The position numbers and the translations under genes were made by a program. Below are positions 54,780-63,479 of a stretch of 64,000 nucleotides of DNA, piece after piece. The notes under the pieces were generated by a model. That model made no database searches and was not told the origin of the DNA. It was given only the letters and a program-made list of their open reading frames with translations. The first letter of the stretch is position 1. Each line of letters begins with the position of its first letter. The stretch is from Macrostomum hystrix (Eukaryota; Platyhelminthes; Macrostomidae), in contig CATNEN010000007.1 of the NCBI GenBank assembly GCA_950097015.1, positions 13,417,001 to 13,481,000 on the forward strand, read 5' to 3'.

Positions 54780-55200
54780 AAAAATCTAAGAGGGAGTCAG
54801 ACAGATTAGGTTTCGATGCTCGAGCGCTTTCGGCGGGATTGTCTTCTTCAGGAGCTTGGATTGAGTGAAGAGTGGATAGTGGACAGTATATTTGTATATA
54901 AAATAATAAATTTACATTAAAAAGATGGCTGCAAGGGTCGGGAGCGAATGAGAGGAGGGTAGGGGTTACACTTAACAAATGGGAGTTGAGCAGGGGTAAA
55001 AAATTAACAAATGGGAGAAAAAAAGGGGGTCTGCATAGGGTCTGGGTGGGGTCTGAGTGAAAAAAGGAGGGGTCGGTATTGGTTTGGGCATGGGTGGGCC
55101 GGGAGCCAATTTGTCGGGTCTGGGTTAGAGAGGGAAAGAGTGTTTTGACTGGGTTGGGCACGAGGGCTCAAGGTGCGAGCGTGTTTGGGCGCAGGAGTAT
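54780..55200 (-). repeat. Penelope-like terminal segment, minus strand, copy 1
   Basis: On the minus strand, pyrimidine-rich sequence runs into CTCCTGAAGAAGACAATCCC, then CGAAAGCGCTCGAGCATCGA (motif at 54,810-54,853). It has the same composition and motif as 52,030-52,480 in opposite orientation. Confidence 0.45.
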
Positions 55201-55320
55201 GTTTGGGCGCAGGGACTTAAGGCGCGGGCCGGGCACTTGGGTTAGGGTTAGGGTAAATGCTCGACGCGTTTCGATCTTATTGATCTTCTTCAGGAGCGAT
55301 GATGTAAAACGATGTATTTA
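55201..55320 (-). repeat. Penelope-like terminal segment, minus strand, copy 2, with telomere-like stub
   Basis: On the minus strand the motif (55,259-55,297) reads CTGAAGAA, GATC...GATC able to pair, then CGAAACGCGTCGAGCA. Directly beyond it is tttaccctaaccctaaccc, two and a half copies of the animal telomere repeat. Confidence 0.45.
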
Positions 55321-56292
55321 TTGTAAATATTGTAAATATTGTAGATAATGTAAATATTGGCAGTGGAAAAGTGAGTTAAAAATGAATTTCACTGGGTTAC
55401 ATATGAAAAAATGGGCTCACTCGGGTGCAATAATAATGACCTAGAAAGTAAGTGTTGTCTAAATTTTAAAAGTATAAAATATCAATTAACGCTAATTTTA
55501 CTACTAATGAAATAAGGGTAATAAATTGTGGGTAGAAAGTAAAAATTAAAAATTAGGAAATACATTTTTCAGTATATATCGGGGAGTAGAAAAATAGATA
55601 AAGAGTAAAACAATGAAGCAGATTGAAGATAGGAGGGGAAGAGAAAATATAGAGGATAAAAATGCAGACGGCTAGGGTAGTAGTATAAAAAAATATGAAA
55701 CAAACGCGTTTTCCTTATGGAGAAATACATAGGTAGTACCGCATAGGAAATGCCTATACATTTAACTCAAAACGCACCAAAAATTTTCTAAGTCCTAACT
55801 CGCACGAGGAATTTTTCTAAGTCAAAGTCTATCTCTCTCTCTTCTCTCTCTCTCTATCTCTGTCCTTGGCATGTTGTTAAAAAATTCCAAGTCCAAGCTA
55901 ACTGCTCATTTAGTGTGCAGATAAGAATTCAGAGACACGCTAACAATCTGAAATGTTGATATGTTGAATCTGATATGTTGAATCAGTTTTATTTAAAGCT
56001 ACCACTAGCGAGAGTTGCTGCACACAGACTTAGTGACATTGTCACACTAACTTGACAAAATATTCTATCATAAATTAATGTTTCTGTCTTATTCATCAGA
56101 TTCGGTACGAAGCTTTTTGTTGAAACAGAAATTTTTATTTAATTCCACACGCGGTAACATATGACACATGCTAAAATATTGTCGAACCAACTAGCCATAA
56201 AATAATTCAAGACTTGCTTTTGAAGCATCGCACCATTTTATGCATCTCTTAATGCACTTACAGTATACTTAAACCGTTAACATGACCAACAG
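55321..56292. other. No gene recognised; left border zone of the Polinton-like element
   Basis: AT-rich with a short (TC)n run near 55,825-55,865. The terminal inverted repeat of the Polinton-like element should lie somewhere here, but its partner is outside the window, so the border cannot be set. Confidence 0.4.
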
Positions 56293-56862
56293 TCATAGAT
56301 AATGAATTAAAATTCGTAAAACAAAAGATCGCAGTTTAACATAGGCTTTTCGGAAAGAATCACTTCGCGAGACATTGCGCTTAGAAATACTCTTTAGAAA
56401 GACGTGCAGAGTTTTTCGAATAGTCAATTTATAAAAGACATAAAATACAGCCCAAAAGCCACAGCTACCGCTTCGAGGGTCTTGGACAGCAAAGCGAGTA
56501 TAACTCCAATTTCTTGCCCCACCACATTGTATTCCTAACCAACGTGCCACAGATGCAATCGGATGGAGTCCAAGTGAATCGAAATATTCTCCATATCTTT
56601 TACCCTGTCGACCTGCATAGGACGTATTTCCATGCACCCAAACACAAACCCAATGTTTTCCAGGTAGAATAGAAGTGTCTGTGTTTACAATAAAAAAATA
56701 ATCCTTTTCATTAAGTGGAAGATGCTTAATACTTAATACAAAATCTTGGGGGAATACTCCTAAGAAGACAGCATGCGAAAAATAAGCGCACAGTTTTGTA
56801 GCAATAGACCGAAGAAATCGATCTGTAACACCGTTTTGTAGAATAGAATCAATTACTTCCAT
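56293..56862 (-). CDS. Adenain-like cysteine protease
   Basis: 189 residues with the adenovirus-protease/Ulp1 fold signature: His70 in GKHWVCVWVHG, Asp95 in GEYFDSLGLHP, Gln127 and nucleophile Cys134 in the run VQDPRSGSCGFWAVFY. In adenoviruses and Polintons this enzyme cleaves precursor virion proteins during maturation. Its ATG overlaps the last ten bases of the capsid gene, so both are probably expressed from one transcription unit. All catalytic positions are intact. Confidence 0.93.
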   Translation of the reverse strand: MEVIDSILQNGVTDRFLRSIATKLCAYFSHAVFLGVFPQDFVLSIKHLPLNEKDYFFIVNTDTSILPGKHWVCVWVHGNTSYAGRQGKRYGEYFDSLGLHPIASVARWLGIQCGGARNWSYTRFAVQDPRSGSCGFWAVFYVFYKLTIRKTLHVFLKSISKRNVSRSDSFRKAYVKLRSFVLRILIHYL

Positions 56863-58175
56863 GCAGTTCCAGGAACAACGTCACGAAGCTCAGTTAGTTG
56901 CAATTGCTTGTCAAAAATTCCTCCAAATATGACGTTGTACACAGTGCTAGTTGCAGAACTGAATCGCAGCTCAATTTTCACGTTTCCTTCCTTATACAGT
57001 TGAACACCATGACCGATACCTGGTTCACTACCGAGACTAAAGGCAAAAATAGAGTATCCATTCGCATATTCACCCATAGTGAAACCAATGTCACGTCCTT
57101 GCAGATAAAGACCCAGTTGCTGTAGAAGAAAAGTATACTCTGTCACACAGTCACCTTCAAAGTTGGTTTGCAGCGGCCGGCATGGCATTGACTCTCCATT
57201 TACAAACACACCGATGCTGTTAACGTTAGCATGCTCAAAGTTGAATGGATTCGTGTCCATGCTTCCATTGAATGCTCGGTTATTTACAAAAGCTAATAAT
57301 AAAAGCCGTGGAACTCCACTTGGGAATAAATTCTCGTGCGTGTGGCTGGATGATCCGCGAGGAATAGTAAATGTTCCCATGCTTAGACTCCGGTGGGGAT
57401 ATAGAGCATTGTGGCTTTTCAGACCATGTGCATGAGCACTAGTAACGCTAGGTGATGGTTGGACAAGTCGCAGTCGTAATTCTGCTCGCAAGAACCTAAT
57501 TTCATAATCTTTAAGTTGCACATCGCTTCCTATTGATGCACCACTCAAAACAAATTTGCTTTTTGCTGGTGTTAATTTGATACGCATTGGTGTCTTTGAA
57601 AGTAGATATCGCGGTTGACGAAAAAGATCTAAAAATAGAGGACCAGACACTGTACAATGACGATTTTCAGCAATCAACGATCGCCTCTTCGTTCGTCCTT
57701 CGTTATCGTTTGTTGAATTCATTTTACCAGCAGTATCTTTGTAGAAACCCCAAGGTACCAGACCTGACTTCTGTGCTGTGTGTCCATACTCAAGAAGTGT
57801 TAGAAGCATTGCCTTGTAGGGATACATGAAGCTTCCACCTTCAACAACAGTGTCTCCAATAGTAAATTGCACATCTTCAAACAATGTTGCGATTGCTAAG
57901 TTGTTTACACACACATAGTTTTTTGCAGCATCAATTGCGTTACCTTCTCCGTCGCTGACGCGGAAGCTAACTGTTAGCACAGTATCATGCAGATCTAAAT
58001 ACAGATCTCCAGGCGGTACAATCTCAAACTCGATTGGAGAACCTTTTGTTATCCCATGTTGTGGTTGAATGTCTGTGTAGCGACTTTCTAAAACACTGAA
58101 TTGAACAGGTGTCTGGTCAAAGAGAGAGAGTTCGCTTTTCAATGCAGCAACGTCGGGACCGAGAAGTTGATTCAT
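56853..58175 (-). CDS. Major capsid (hexon-like, F54H12.2-like) protein
   Basis: 440 residues from ATG 58175, with a further 27 open codons upstream. It matches the family that animal genomes often list as uncharacterized protein F54H12.2-like, which I take to be the double jelly-roll hexon of Polinton/adintovirus elements. Conserved stretches include DLYLDLHDTVLTVSFRV, FMYPYKAMLLTLLEYG, GFYKDTAGKM, GPLFLDLFRQPRYLL, AFNGSMDTNPFNFEHANVN and EYANGYSIFAFSL. The ATG at 58175 is preferred because the core-protein stop TAA lies one base upstream. The role assignment is by family and genome context; the fold was not tested. Confidence 0.85.
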   Translation of the reverse strand: MNQLLGPDVAALKSELSLFDQTPVQFSVLESRYTDIQPQHGITKGSPIEFEIVPPGDLYLDLHDTVLTVSFRVSDGEGNAIDAAKNYVCVNNLAIATLFEDVQFTIGDTVVEGGSFMYPYKAMLLTLLEYGHTAQKSGLVPWGFYKDTAGKMNSTNDNEGRTKRRSLIAENRHCTVSGPLFLDLFRQPRYLLSKTPMRIKLTPAKSKFVLSGASIGSDVQLKDYEIRFLRAELRLRLVQPSPSVTSAHAHGLKSHNALYPHRSLSMGTFTIPRGSSSHTHENLFPSGVPRLLLLAFVNNRAFNGSMDTNPFNFEHANVNSIGVFVNGESMPCRPLQTNFEGDCVTEYTFLLQQLGLYLQGRDIGFTMGEYANGYSIFAFSLGSEPGIGHGVQLYKEGNVKIELRFSSATSTVYNVIFGGIFDKQLQLTELRDVVPGTAWK

Positions 58176-58176
58176 G

Positions 58177-58611
58177 TTATTTTCCGAATAAACTAAAAAG
58201 CTTCTTGCTTGCAGCGGAGTTTTGCTTTCCTCTTCGTTTCTTGACTCTGTAGGCACTTCGTCCTCCTCGTCGTCTTGTTACACCTCGTTTTTTTCCTTTA
58301 CGTCTTAAGCTTATAGGTCTAGCTGCTCTCTTTCGTTGCTTGTTGGTTAAGGTAGGCGTGTCAAACATGTCTTCTTCAGAAGTTGAGTTCGCGTGCCGCT
58401 TGCGCCCCATACCGATTTTGCTGGCAGCGCTTTTAAAATAATCTAGGCTGCGATCCAGAAGATCCTTTTTAGCATTACGTATTACAGGAAATAGCAGTCT
58501 TTCAGCCAAGTTTGATAGGAACCCGTATCCTTCGTAGACGGGGATTGCAGATGCTCCTCGTCCACCGATTGAATTATTTGGACCGGAATAGAAGGCGAAT
58601 ATCGGATCCAT
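58177..58611 (-). CDS. Basic core-like protein
   Basis: 144 residues. The N-terminal half contains YEGYGFLSNLAERLLFPVI. The C-terminal half is extremely Arg/Lys-rich (RKGKKRGVTRRRGGRSAYRV and following), with an acidic island EEDMFDTP in between. This composition fits a DNA-condensing core protein comparable in role to adenovirus pVII, or a protease-processed minor capsid protein. No enzymatic domain is seen. Its stop is one base from the capsid ATG. Function is inferred from composition and position. Confidence 0.75.
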   Translation of the reverse strand: MDPIFAFYSGPNNSIGGRGASAIPVYEGYGFLSNLAERLLFPVIRNAKKDLLDRSLDYFKSAASKIGMGRKRHANSTSEEDMFDTPTLTNKQRKRAARPISLRRKGKKRGVTRRRGGRSAYRVKKRRGKQNSAASKKLFSLFGK

Positions 58612-58644
58612 GACTTATTATTAAGCGATATCAGTTTTTCAGCT

Positions 58645-59796
58645 TTAGTTATACACACGAGCAAACAGTCTAGCAGTCTTTGCATCGAGATCTTTTTCAC
58701 TCAGCCACTGACTCCGTGAAATTGGCATGTCTTTCCACTTTACTAAATACAAACGATTACCCTTCTGCGACCGATCTGTTTCGAGAACCTTTTCTATATC
58801 GACAGGTTCTTCATCCACTTCATTCACGAGTAGAAGTTCATCCTCGTTGAATCTTCCTTCTAGCAAATCGAAATTATCTTCTGAATCAGCTAATTCATAC
58901 ATTGGCGGGTCAGACAGGTGAACATGATGAACACGAAACTTTGAATTGCTCCAAATTGTTGTGTAACCCTTTTCAAAAATTCCTCGTCGTCGGAGAATTC
59001 GCACCCAATCACCAACTTTGAATTTTGGTTTTGAAGTGCGCACTTGTGTAAACATTTTGTCCCATAGAATTCCTTGAAGATGTTCATCATTCTCTACTCG
59101 TTTCGGTGTTTCTCCACTTAAAGCTCGATGTGGACTTGCGTTGAAATTTTTCTCTAACTGTGGCAATATGTCAAACCAACGTGCTAGATTCTTAGCTCGA
59201 AAGTATCGTTGCAGGCGTTCTTTTAGAGATCGAATAAATCTTTCTGCCAGGCTAGCCTTGTAGGAACTTTGAGAAACGAAAAACCTCACTCCCTCCTGTT
59301 TTAGCATTTGTCGCGTTGATTTTCCAAGAAACTCCATGCCTGCGTCGCCTTGTAAATAAACTGGTTTGAAGCCACTTCGAAAAATATCTTGCAGCACTCG
59401 ACTCACTTCGCTAGGTTTCTTTGTCTTTAATGGTCTAAGTCGAGTGCTTCGCGTGAAGCAGTCAATTAGAACTAGTATGAAACGATAACCTCGATTTTCA
59501 GTTTTATACTGCGGCAGGTCGGCTAAATCGATTTGAAACTGGAATCGTGCCACGGGTGGTACACTAATTTTTGGTGTCAGAAATTTTTTAGACAACTTTT
59601 GAAATAAATGGTGCTCTTTTGTTGATCGTACCCAACTTTGTACTTCCTTTCGTGCGTCTTCATATTTTATCTGTGGAAATTCTTTGCGCACAGCACGAAC
59701 AAGTTCAGATCTATTACCTGAGAACGAAGTTGGATTTTCCAAGTTGAAGAAAGAATCAGATAGAAACTGAGCAATACTTTTACGTATTCCTTGCAT
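58645..59796 (-). CDS. Retroviral-type integrase with chromodomain
   Basis: 383 residues. The rve-type catalytic core carries Asp90 (FQIDLADLPQ), Asp151 (YLQGDAGMEF) and Glu185 (KASLAERFIRS), with 33 residues between the last two. It is followed by a basic SH3-like segment (FKVGDWVRILRRRG) and a C-terminal chromodomain (about 330-378: DIEKVLETDR, YLVKWKDMPISRSQWLSEKD). Polinton integrases have this plan; a chromodomain may steer insertion to modified histones. All three acidic residues are present, so it may be active. It ends 33 bases before the core protein start. Confidence 0.93.
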   Translation of the reverse strand: MQGIRKSIAQFLSDSFFNLENPTSFSGNRSELVRAVRKEFPQIKYEDARKEVQSWVRSTKEHHLFQKLSKKFLTPKISVPPVARFQFQIDLADLPQYKTENRGYRFILVLIDCFTRSTRLRPLKTKKPSEVSRVLQDIFRSGFKPVYLQGDAGMEFLGKSTRQMLKQEGVRFFVSQSSYKASLAERFIRSLKERLQRYFRAKNLARWFDILPQLEKNFNASPHRALSGETPKRVENDEHLQGILWDKMFTQVRTSKPKFKVGDWVRILRRRGIFEKGYTTIWSNSKFRVHHVHLSDPPMYELADSEDNFDLLEGRFNEDELLLVNEVDEEPVDIEKVLETDRSQKGNRLYLVKWKDMPISRSQWLSEKDLDAKTARLFARVYN

Positions 59797-60029
59797 TGAT
59801 TGTATTGCAGCAAATGAAGCTTACGTCGATAACTGAATCACCGTCGGTTGTCTCGCTTTCAAAGCAGGAGTTAAATATGAGCGGACAGCAAGTTTCTAGC
59901 TGCAAATAAACAAAGAAACTCTGCAACAAAACTCTTAGGTTTGAACAGGTCATGACTTACAAATTTATTAATTATCAAGTGTCAATAATGCATTATACGT
60001 ACCATACAATAATTTAAAGCACGCTTATA
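59797..60029. other. Spacer between integrase and coiled-coil gene
   Basis: 233 bases, AT-rich, the largest gap inside the Polinton-like cluster. It may hold a promoter for the integrase, core, capsid and protease group. I see no defined element. Confidence 0.4.
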
Positions 60030-60713
60030 CTAAACATCTCTCTGATAATTTTCGAGCAGACTTAAATCTTCGAGGTTCACCTCAGGTTCCTCAGCAATAG
60101 CAGTCTCAAACTCCTTTCGCACATGACGACCGACTTGGCTAGCTGTAACGCCTCGTTTTCGAAGAAATTCAAGGAAATGTTGAAGACCGATTGGAGGTTC
60201 TTTTTCGTTTCGCTTTAGCGGTTTATCACGAACAATATATTCCATTAAATATTGAATTTCATTTTCAGATAAATCTTCGGGTAGAGGTTCCAACGATGAA
60301 TCGTTTGAGAATAGATTTTTAGCGAGTCTATCCAGCCGAGAGCGGAAAGCCTTAGGAATTTGCATTCGATCTTGCATTTCGAATTGACTTGAAAAACTTT
60401 CGCGAACAGGTGCTGGTCTTTCCACTCCAGTGTGGTAGACTCTACGTGACTTTAACAATTTACTCTCCAAGTCAGATCTTTTCAGTTGAGCTGTAGAGGA
60501 GGGCTGCTTTTCAATTACATCATCTAGAGCATCAATTTCTTCTCGCATTGAAACTATATTCTTTGCTAGTACATCTCGCGGTGTCTCCAGAGCATCTGTT
60601 TTACGTACTAAGCTGCTTGATAGTATTTCGTCCTGTCTCTGTTGCATTGATTGATACATGCTTTCAGGAATCAGAAACATTCGCTGTAGTTCATTCGCAT
60701 TTCGAGACTGCAT
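60030..60713 (-). CDS. Polinton structural-type protein with coiled coil
   Basis: 227 residues, strongly charged. Helical heptad-like stretches include VSMREEIDALDDVIEKQ and the LKRSDLESKLLKSRRVYHTG run. The C-terminal part (FLEFLRKRGVTASQVGRHVR) resembles a short helical domain. There is no catalytic motif and I do not recognise a named family. Between the integrase and virion genes it is probably a scaffold or minor virion protein. It starts two bases beyond the stop of the upstream hydrophobic-protein gene, so they are likely cotranscribed. Confidence 0.7.
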   Translation of the reverse strand: MQSRNANELQRMFLIPESMYQSMQQRQDEILSSSLVRKTDALETPRDVLAKNIVSMREEIDALDDVIEKQPSSTAQLKRSDLESKLLKSRRVYHTGVERPAPVRESFSSQFEMQDRMQIPKAFRSRLDRLAKNLFSNDSSLEPLPEDLSENEIQYLMEYIVRDKPLKRNEKEPPIGLQHFLEFLRKRGVTASQVGRHVRKEFETAIAEEPEVNLEDLSLLENYQRDV

Positions 60714-60715
60714 GT

Positions 60716-61147
60716 TTAGTTTTTTCGCTGAATTGCTCTAACTAAGTTTGCTGCACCGGCGGCAGTTCCAACAACACCAGAAGTAATTCCTAACGCTGTG
60801 CCTATAGCAGGTAGAGCGGCAATGATAGGAGCCAAGAACGGTAAAAACCCACCGTGCTGTACAAGGATTCTTCTTTTTTCACCAAGTGGAGTCTCTCTTT
60901 TTAATAGCTTTTTGATATACTTGCTATGTTTCTCAAGCCGGGTCTTGTTGCAGGAACTCACTTGAACACGTCCGTTGACAATGTTTAGCAGAAACTCCAC
61001 TAGACAGCGAATCTCTGCTTCTGTTAGAGTTTTCAAAAAGCTTTTTCGATGTTTTGGATTTCTCAGACGGCTTACAGCTTGTAAAACAAATGCACACTGA
61101 GATAGCGACTGAGCACTTCGCTTTATGTTTTCAGTAATGTTAGTCAT
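60716..61147 (-). CDS. Small hydrophobic virion-associated protein
   Basis: 143 residues. The N-terminal two-thirds is helical and basic (AFVLQAVSRLRNPKHRKSFL, TEAEIRCLVEFLLNIVNG). The end has GGFLPFLAPIIAALPAIGTA followed by GITSGVVGTAAGAANL and a basic tail, a Gly/Ala-rich amphipathic or membrane-inserting segment. Proteins with this signature are regular members of Polinton/adintovirus virion gene blocks and have been compared with small adenovirus membrane-active or core peptides. The exact role is unknown. Confidence 0.75.
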   Translation of the reverse strand: MTNITENIKRSAQSLSQCAFVLQAVSRLRNPKHRKSFLKTLTEAEIRCLVEFLLNIVNGRVQVSSCNKTRLEKHSKYIKKLLKRETPLGEKRRILVQHGGFLPFLAPIIAALPAIGTALGITSGVVGTAAGAANLVRAIQRKN

Positions 61148-61184
61148 GGCAAGAAATGAGCTTCTTTTAGAAATTCACATTTGC

Positions 61185-62174
61185 TTATATACCATCAGAC
61201 CGCAGACGAAAATGAAGCACGACAACTACATGCGCATCCGAATGAAAATTGAATTCCTGTCCACGCTGATCCGAAAGGCGAATACCAATCTCACTTATTC
61301 GCTGACGATTGGTTTTTAGGTAATATGGCTTTTGGAATGTGCTGCTTTCGCGAGTAAGTTCGCCGTCCTTCTTTTGCTGAAGTTCCACTACACGGAGTAA
61401 TTGGACAGCAGTGCTTCCAACAGCCTTATGTTCGATTATATCGGTATAGCAGTACATGTAAACTGTTTTTAATGAAATTGGACGGGTCAAATTACTATCC
61501 AAGTAGGTCTTTTTGAAACACCACAATCGTCTAGCTCGCCAATATCGGAGCATATGAAATATCGCATTATCATCACTAGTACTTATCAGTTCGACATCGT
61601 CTGAAACAAGTCGCATTGCCTGGCCAGGAAGAAGAATAAAATAGAATGTAAAAAATTGATCCGAAGGAATTACCAGAGACTTTATGGAATTCTTAATAAG
61701 ATCTTTATAATTCCCATCTGCCGGTTGAAAACTTGCGTTTGTAGGCTCCGTTGAAAGGTCAGACGTTATTATCTTCCAAGAGTTGAACTGATAGCTATCC
61801 ATAAATGCGGCGGGTAGCTCAATTCCAAGCGCTTTTTCGCCAGCATTGCGCAGAAACCATGAAAACCTTTCTATTGATCCAGCAGCTCGCCAAGAAACGT
61901 AGGCTTCCAAATCAGCCTCAGCCCAAATACGTTTCCAAATAGGAACAGACGATGCAAAAATTGGTTCAACATTAGCATAGTATGGAACTTCAAATTGTCT
62001 TTCTCGATGAGCATTCGGTGTTGTATTTGCTCCACGACAGAGTAACTCTACTAGAGCAACTTCGTACAAACCAGCTGACAAGTTGAGTGGCTCAGCCAAT
62101 CTTATTCGAAAATAATTCGGAGAATTATCTGAATAGCTAGTATCGTTCGAAGGTAATGTTACGTAGAAGCTCAT
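61185..62174 (-). CDS. Penton-like minor capsid protein
   Basis: 329 residues from ATG 62174. It opens with MSFYVTLPSNDTSYSDNSPN, the characteristic N-terminus of the Polinton/adintovirus minor capsid (penton, single jelly-roll) protein. YFRIRLAEPLNLSAGLYEVA follows and a long beta-rich body ends HVVVVLHFRL. The protein would form the five-fold vertices of an icosahedral shell. The TTG two codons upstream is not used as the start here. Confidence 0.85.
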   Translation of the reverse strand: MSFYVTLPSNDTSYSDNSPNYFRIRLAEPLNLSAGLYEVALVELLCRGANTTPNAHRERQFEVPYYANVEPIFASSVPIWKRIWAEADLEAYVSWRAAGSIERFSWFLRNAGEKALGIELPAAFMDSYQFNSWKIITSDLSTEPTNASFQPADGNYKDLIKNSIKSLVIPSDQFFTFYFILLPGQAMRLVSDDVELISTSDDNAIFHMLRYWRARRLWCFKKTYLDSNLTRPISLKTVYMYCYTDIIEHKAVGSTAVQLLRVVELQQKKDGELTRESSTFQKPYYLKTNRQRISEIGIRLSDQRGQEFNFHSDAHVVVVLHFRLRSDGI

Positions 62175-62220
62175 TTTCAAAAATATGTTTATGCGCGAAA
62201 ATATTAATCAAGCGTACAAA

Positions 62221-62925
62221 TCAAAAATCGCTTATAGCGTTTGAAACACCTGCTTCGGAAGAACGTATGTATACAATATGACAATCGCCAGGAAAAATAC
62301 CTGTGCGAAGTCGTAAAAAATCTGGCGTTTTTTGACGCAAATCGATGAACAAATAGGAGTATGGCTTATTATTTGTTACATCTTCATATACATTTACTAA
62401 AAACCGACTATTGCGTGGAAACATTTGCCGAGCTAGATGCTCAACTGATGCACGATCTCGAACACTACGAGTTAGGCAAATATAACTAGCTGATAAACTT
62501 CGCGTACGCGCCTCAGGATCTGATCGATTAAAGAGGTTCTGACAAATATAAAGACACGTGAGTGGTGTATGATGGGCAAGCTTTGTAAACAGGCTAGTAA
62601 ACTCAGCAGACTTCGTCACTTCACTTTGCAGGTCATCAACGACAACTAGATCGTTTGGCTTAAACCGAGAAGCCAGTTGAGCTGGAAATCCATTTACGAA
62701 ATGAAGAGGTTCATCTCCAGATTTATTCCAACACTTGATTATTCGTTGCTGATCGTCGGAAGTTAGGTTTGTACCATGACACCAAAGAAGACGCTGAGGT
62801 TTCTTATCAAATAGCTTATCTCGTTCACTTAGCAATCTAAGTGTCCATTCAGTTTTTCCAGAGTTAGACGGGCCCGCAATAATGAATGATGAATCGTGAG
62901 CCAACTGCATGTTGAAAATTTCCAT
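62221..62925 (-). CDS. Genome-packaging ATPase (FtsK/HerA, A32-like)
   Basis: 234 residues with Walker A GPSNSGKT (18-25), a hydrophobic strand before it (FIIA), Walker B LVVVDD (93-98), and a downstream polar sensor region (LTCLYICQNLF). This is the small A32-type packaging ATPase shared by Polintons, virophages and large DNA viruses, which pumps genomic DNA into the shell. It begins two bases beyond the stop of the PLA2-like gene. Confidence 0.92.
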   Translation of the reverse strand: MEIFNMQLAHDSSFIIAGPSNSGKTEWTLRLLSERDKLFDKKPQRLLWCHGTNLTSDDQQRIIKCWNKSGDEPLHFVNGFPAQLASRFKPNDLVVVDDLQSEVTKSAEFTSLFTKLAHHTPLTCLYICQNLFNRSDPEARTRSLSASYICLTRSVRDRASVEHLARQMFPRNSRFLVNVYEDVTNNKPYSYLFIDLRQKTPDFLRLRTGIFPGDCHIVYIRSSEAGVSNAISDF

Positions 62926-62927
62926 TT

Positions 62928-63344
62928 CTAAGCACCAAAGCGTTGCTTCACCTGCATAACTTTAGTTACAAGTTTGGCAGCTAGTTTCTCACTCCAACTT
63001 GTGGACGGATCGTTAGCAATTTCACGTGCTCCTGATTCTAGCACCTGGTCAGCCTTTAATCTTTCTTGAACGTCAGAATGTTGATCGTACGCTATGTCGT
63101 GAAGCATGCACAGATTATCAAGTCTATTTTTACCTCGTTGACCCTTTGTAAGTCTCTCTTGTAACTTCGTTCCTGGACCGCAAAACTGATATCCGCCAGG
63201 TAAATGTGCCTCAAACGGCAAATGATTGATTAACCAGTTCAGTACGCCGAAACCTCGCTGCTTCTTAATCGAGTTACTTGATCTCTTGATTTGAAATGAT
63301 GACTTTCTTAAACTCTTAGCTGATCTTTTCTTACTACGTGCCAT
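62928..63344 (-). CDS. PLA2-like (parvovirus VP1u-type) minor virion protein
   Basis: 138 residues. The N-terminus is very basic (residues 3-30), likely a nuclear signal or DNA contact. The core has HLPGGYQFCGPGTKLQ, a calcium loop at about 50-61, and the catalytic helix DNLCMLHDIAYD with His82-Asp83. The layout is that of the phospholipase A2 domain in parvovirus VP1, also known in adintoviruses. The known role in parvoviruses is membrane passage during entry; here the role is inferred. Catalytic His and Asp are intact. Confidence 0.88.
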   Translation of the reverse strand: MARSKKRSAKSLRKSSFQIKRSSNSIKKQRGFGVLNWLINHLPFEAHLPGGYQFCGPGTKLQERLTKGQRGKNRLDNLCMLHDIAYDQHSDVQERLKADQVLESGAREIANDPSTSWSEKLAAKLVTKVMQVKQRFGA

Positions 63345-63479
63345 TCTGGAGATTTTAAATTACCAACAAATTCCGAATTAGCTTATAGTGTATTAACAAA
63401 AACAAGAAAAAGAACAAGATTAACATCAAGAATATAATAATTGGAGACAAAAATATGATTAGTGTCATTATTCGCAGCG

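Noticed and set aside
55321-56292. Left terminal inverted repeat of the Polinton-like element
   Set aside because: Its partner is outside the window, so any border would be a guess.
58482-58700. Minus-strand frame between core protein and integrase
   Set aside because: Overlaps both intact genes in another frame and lacks any family feature.
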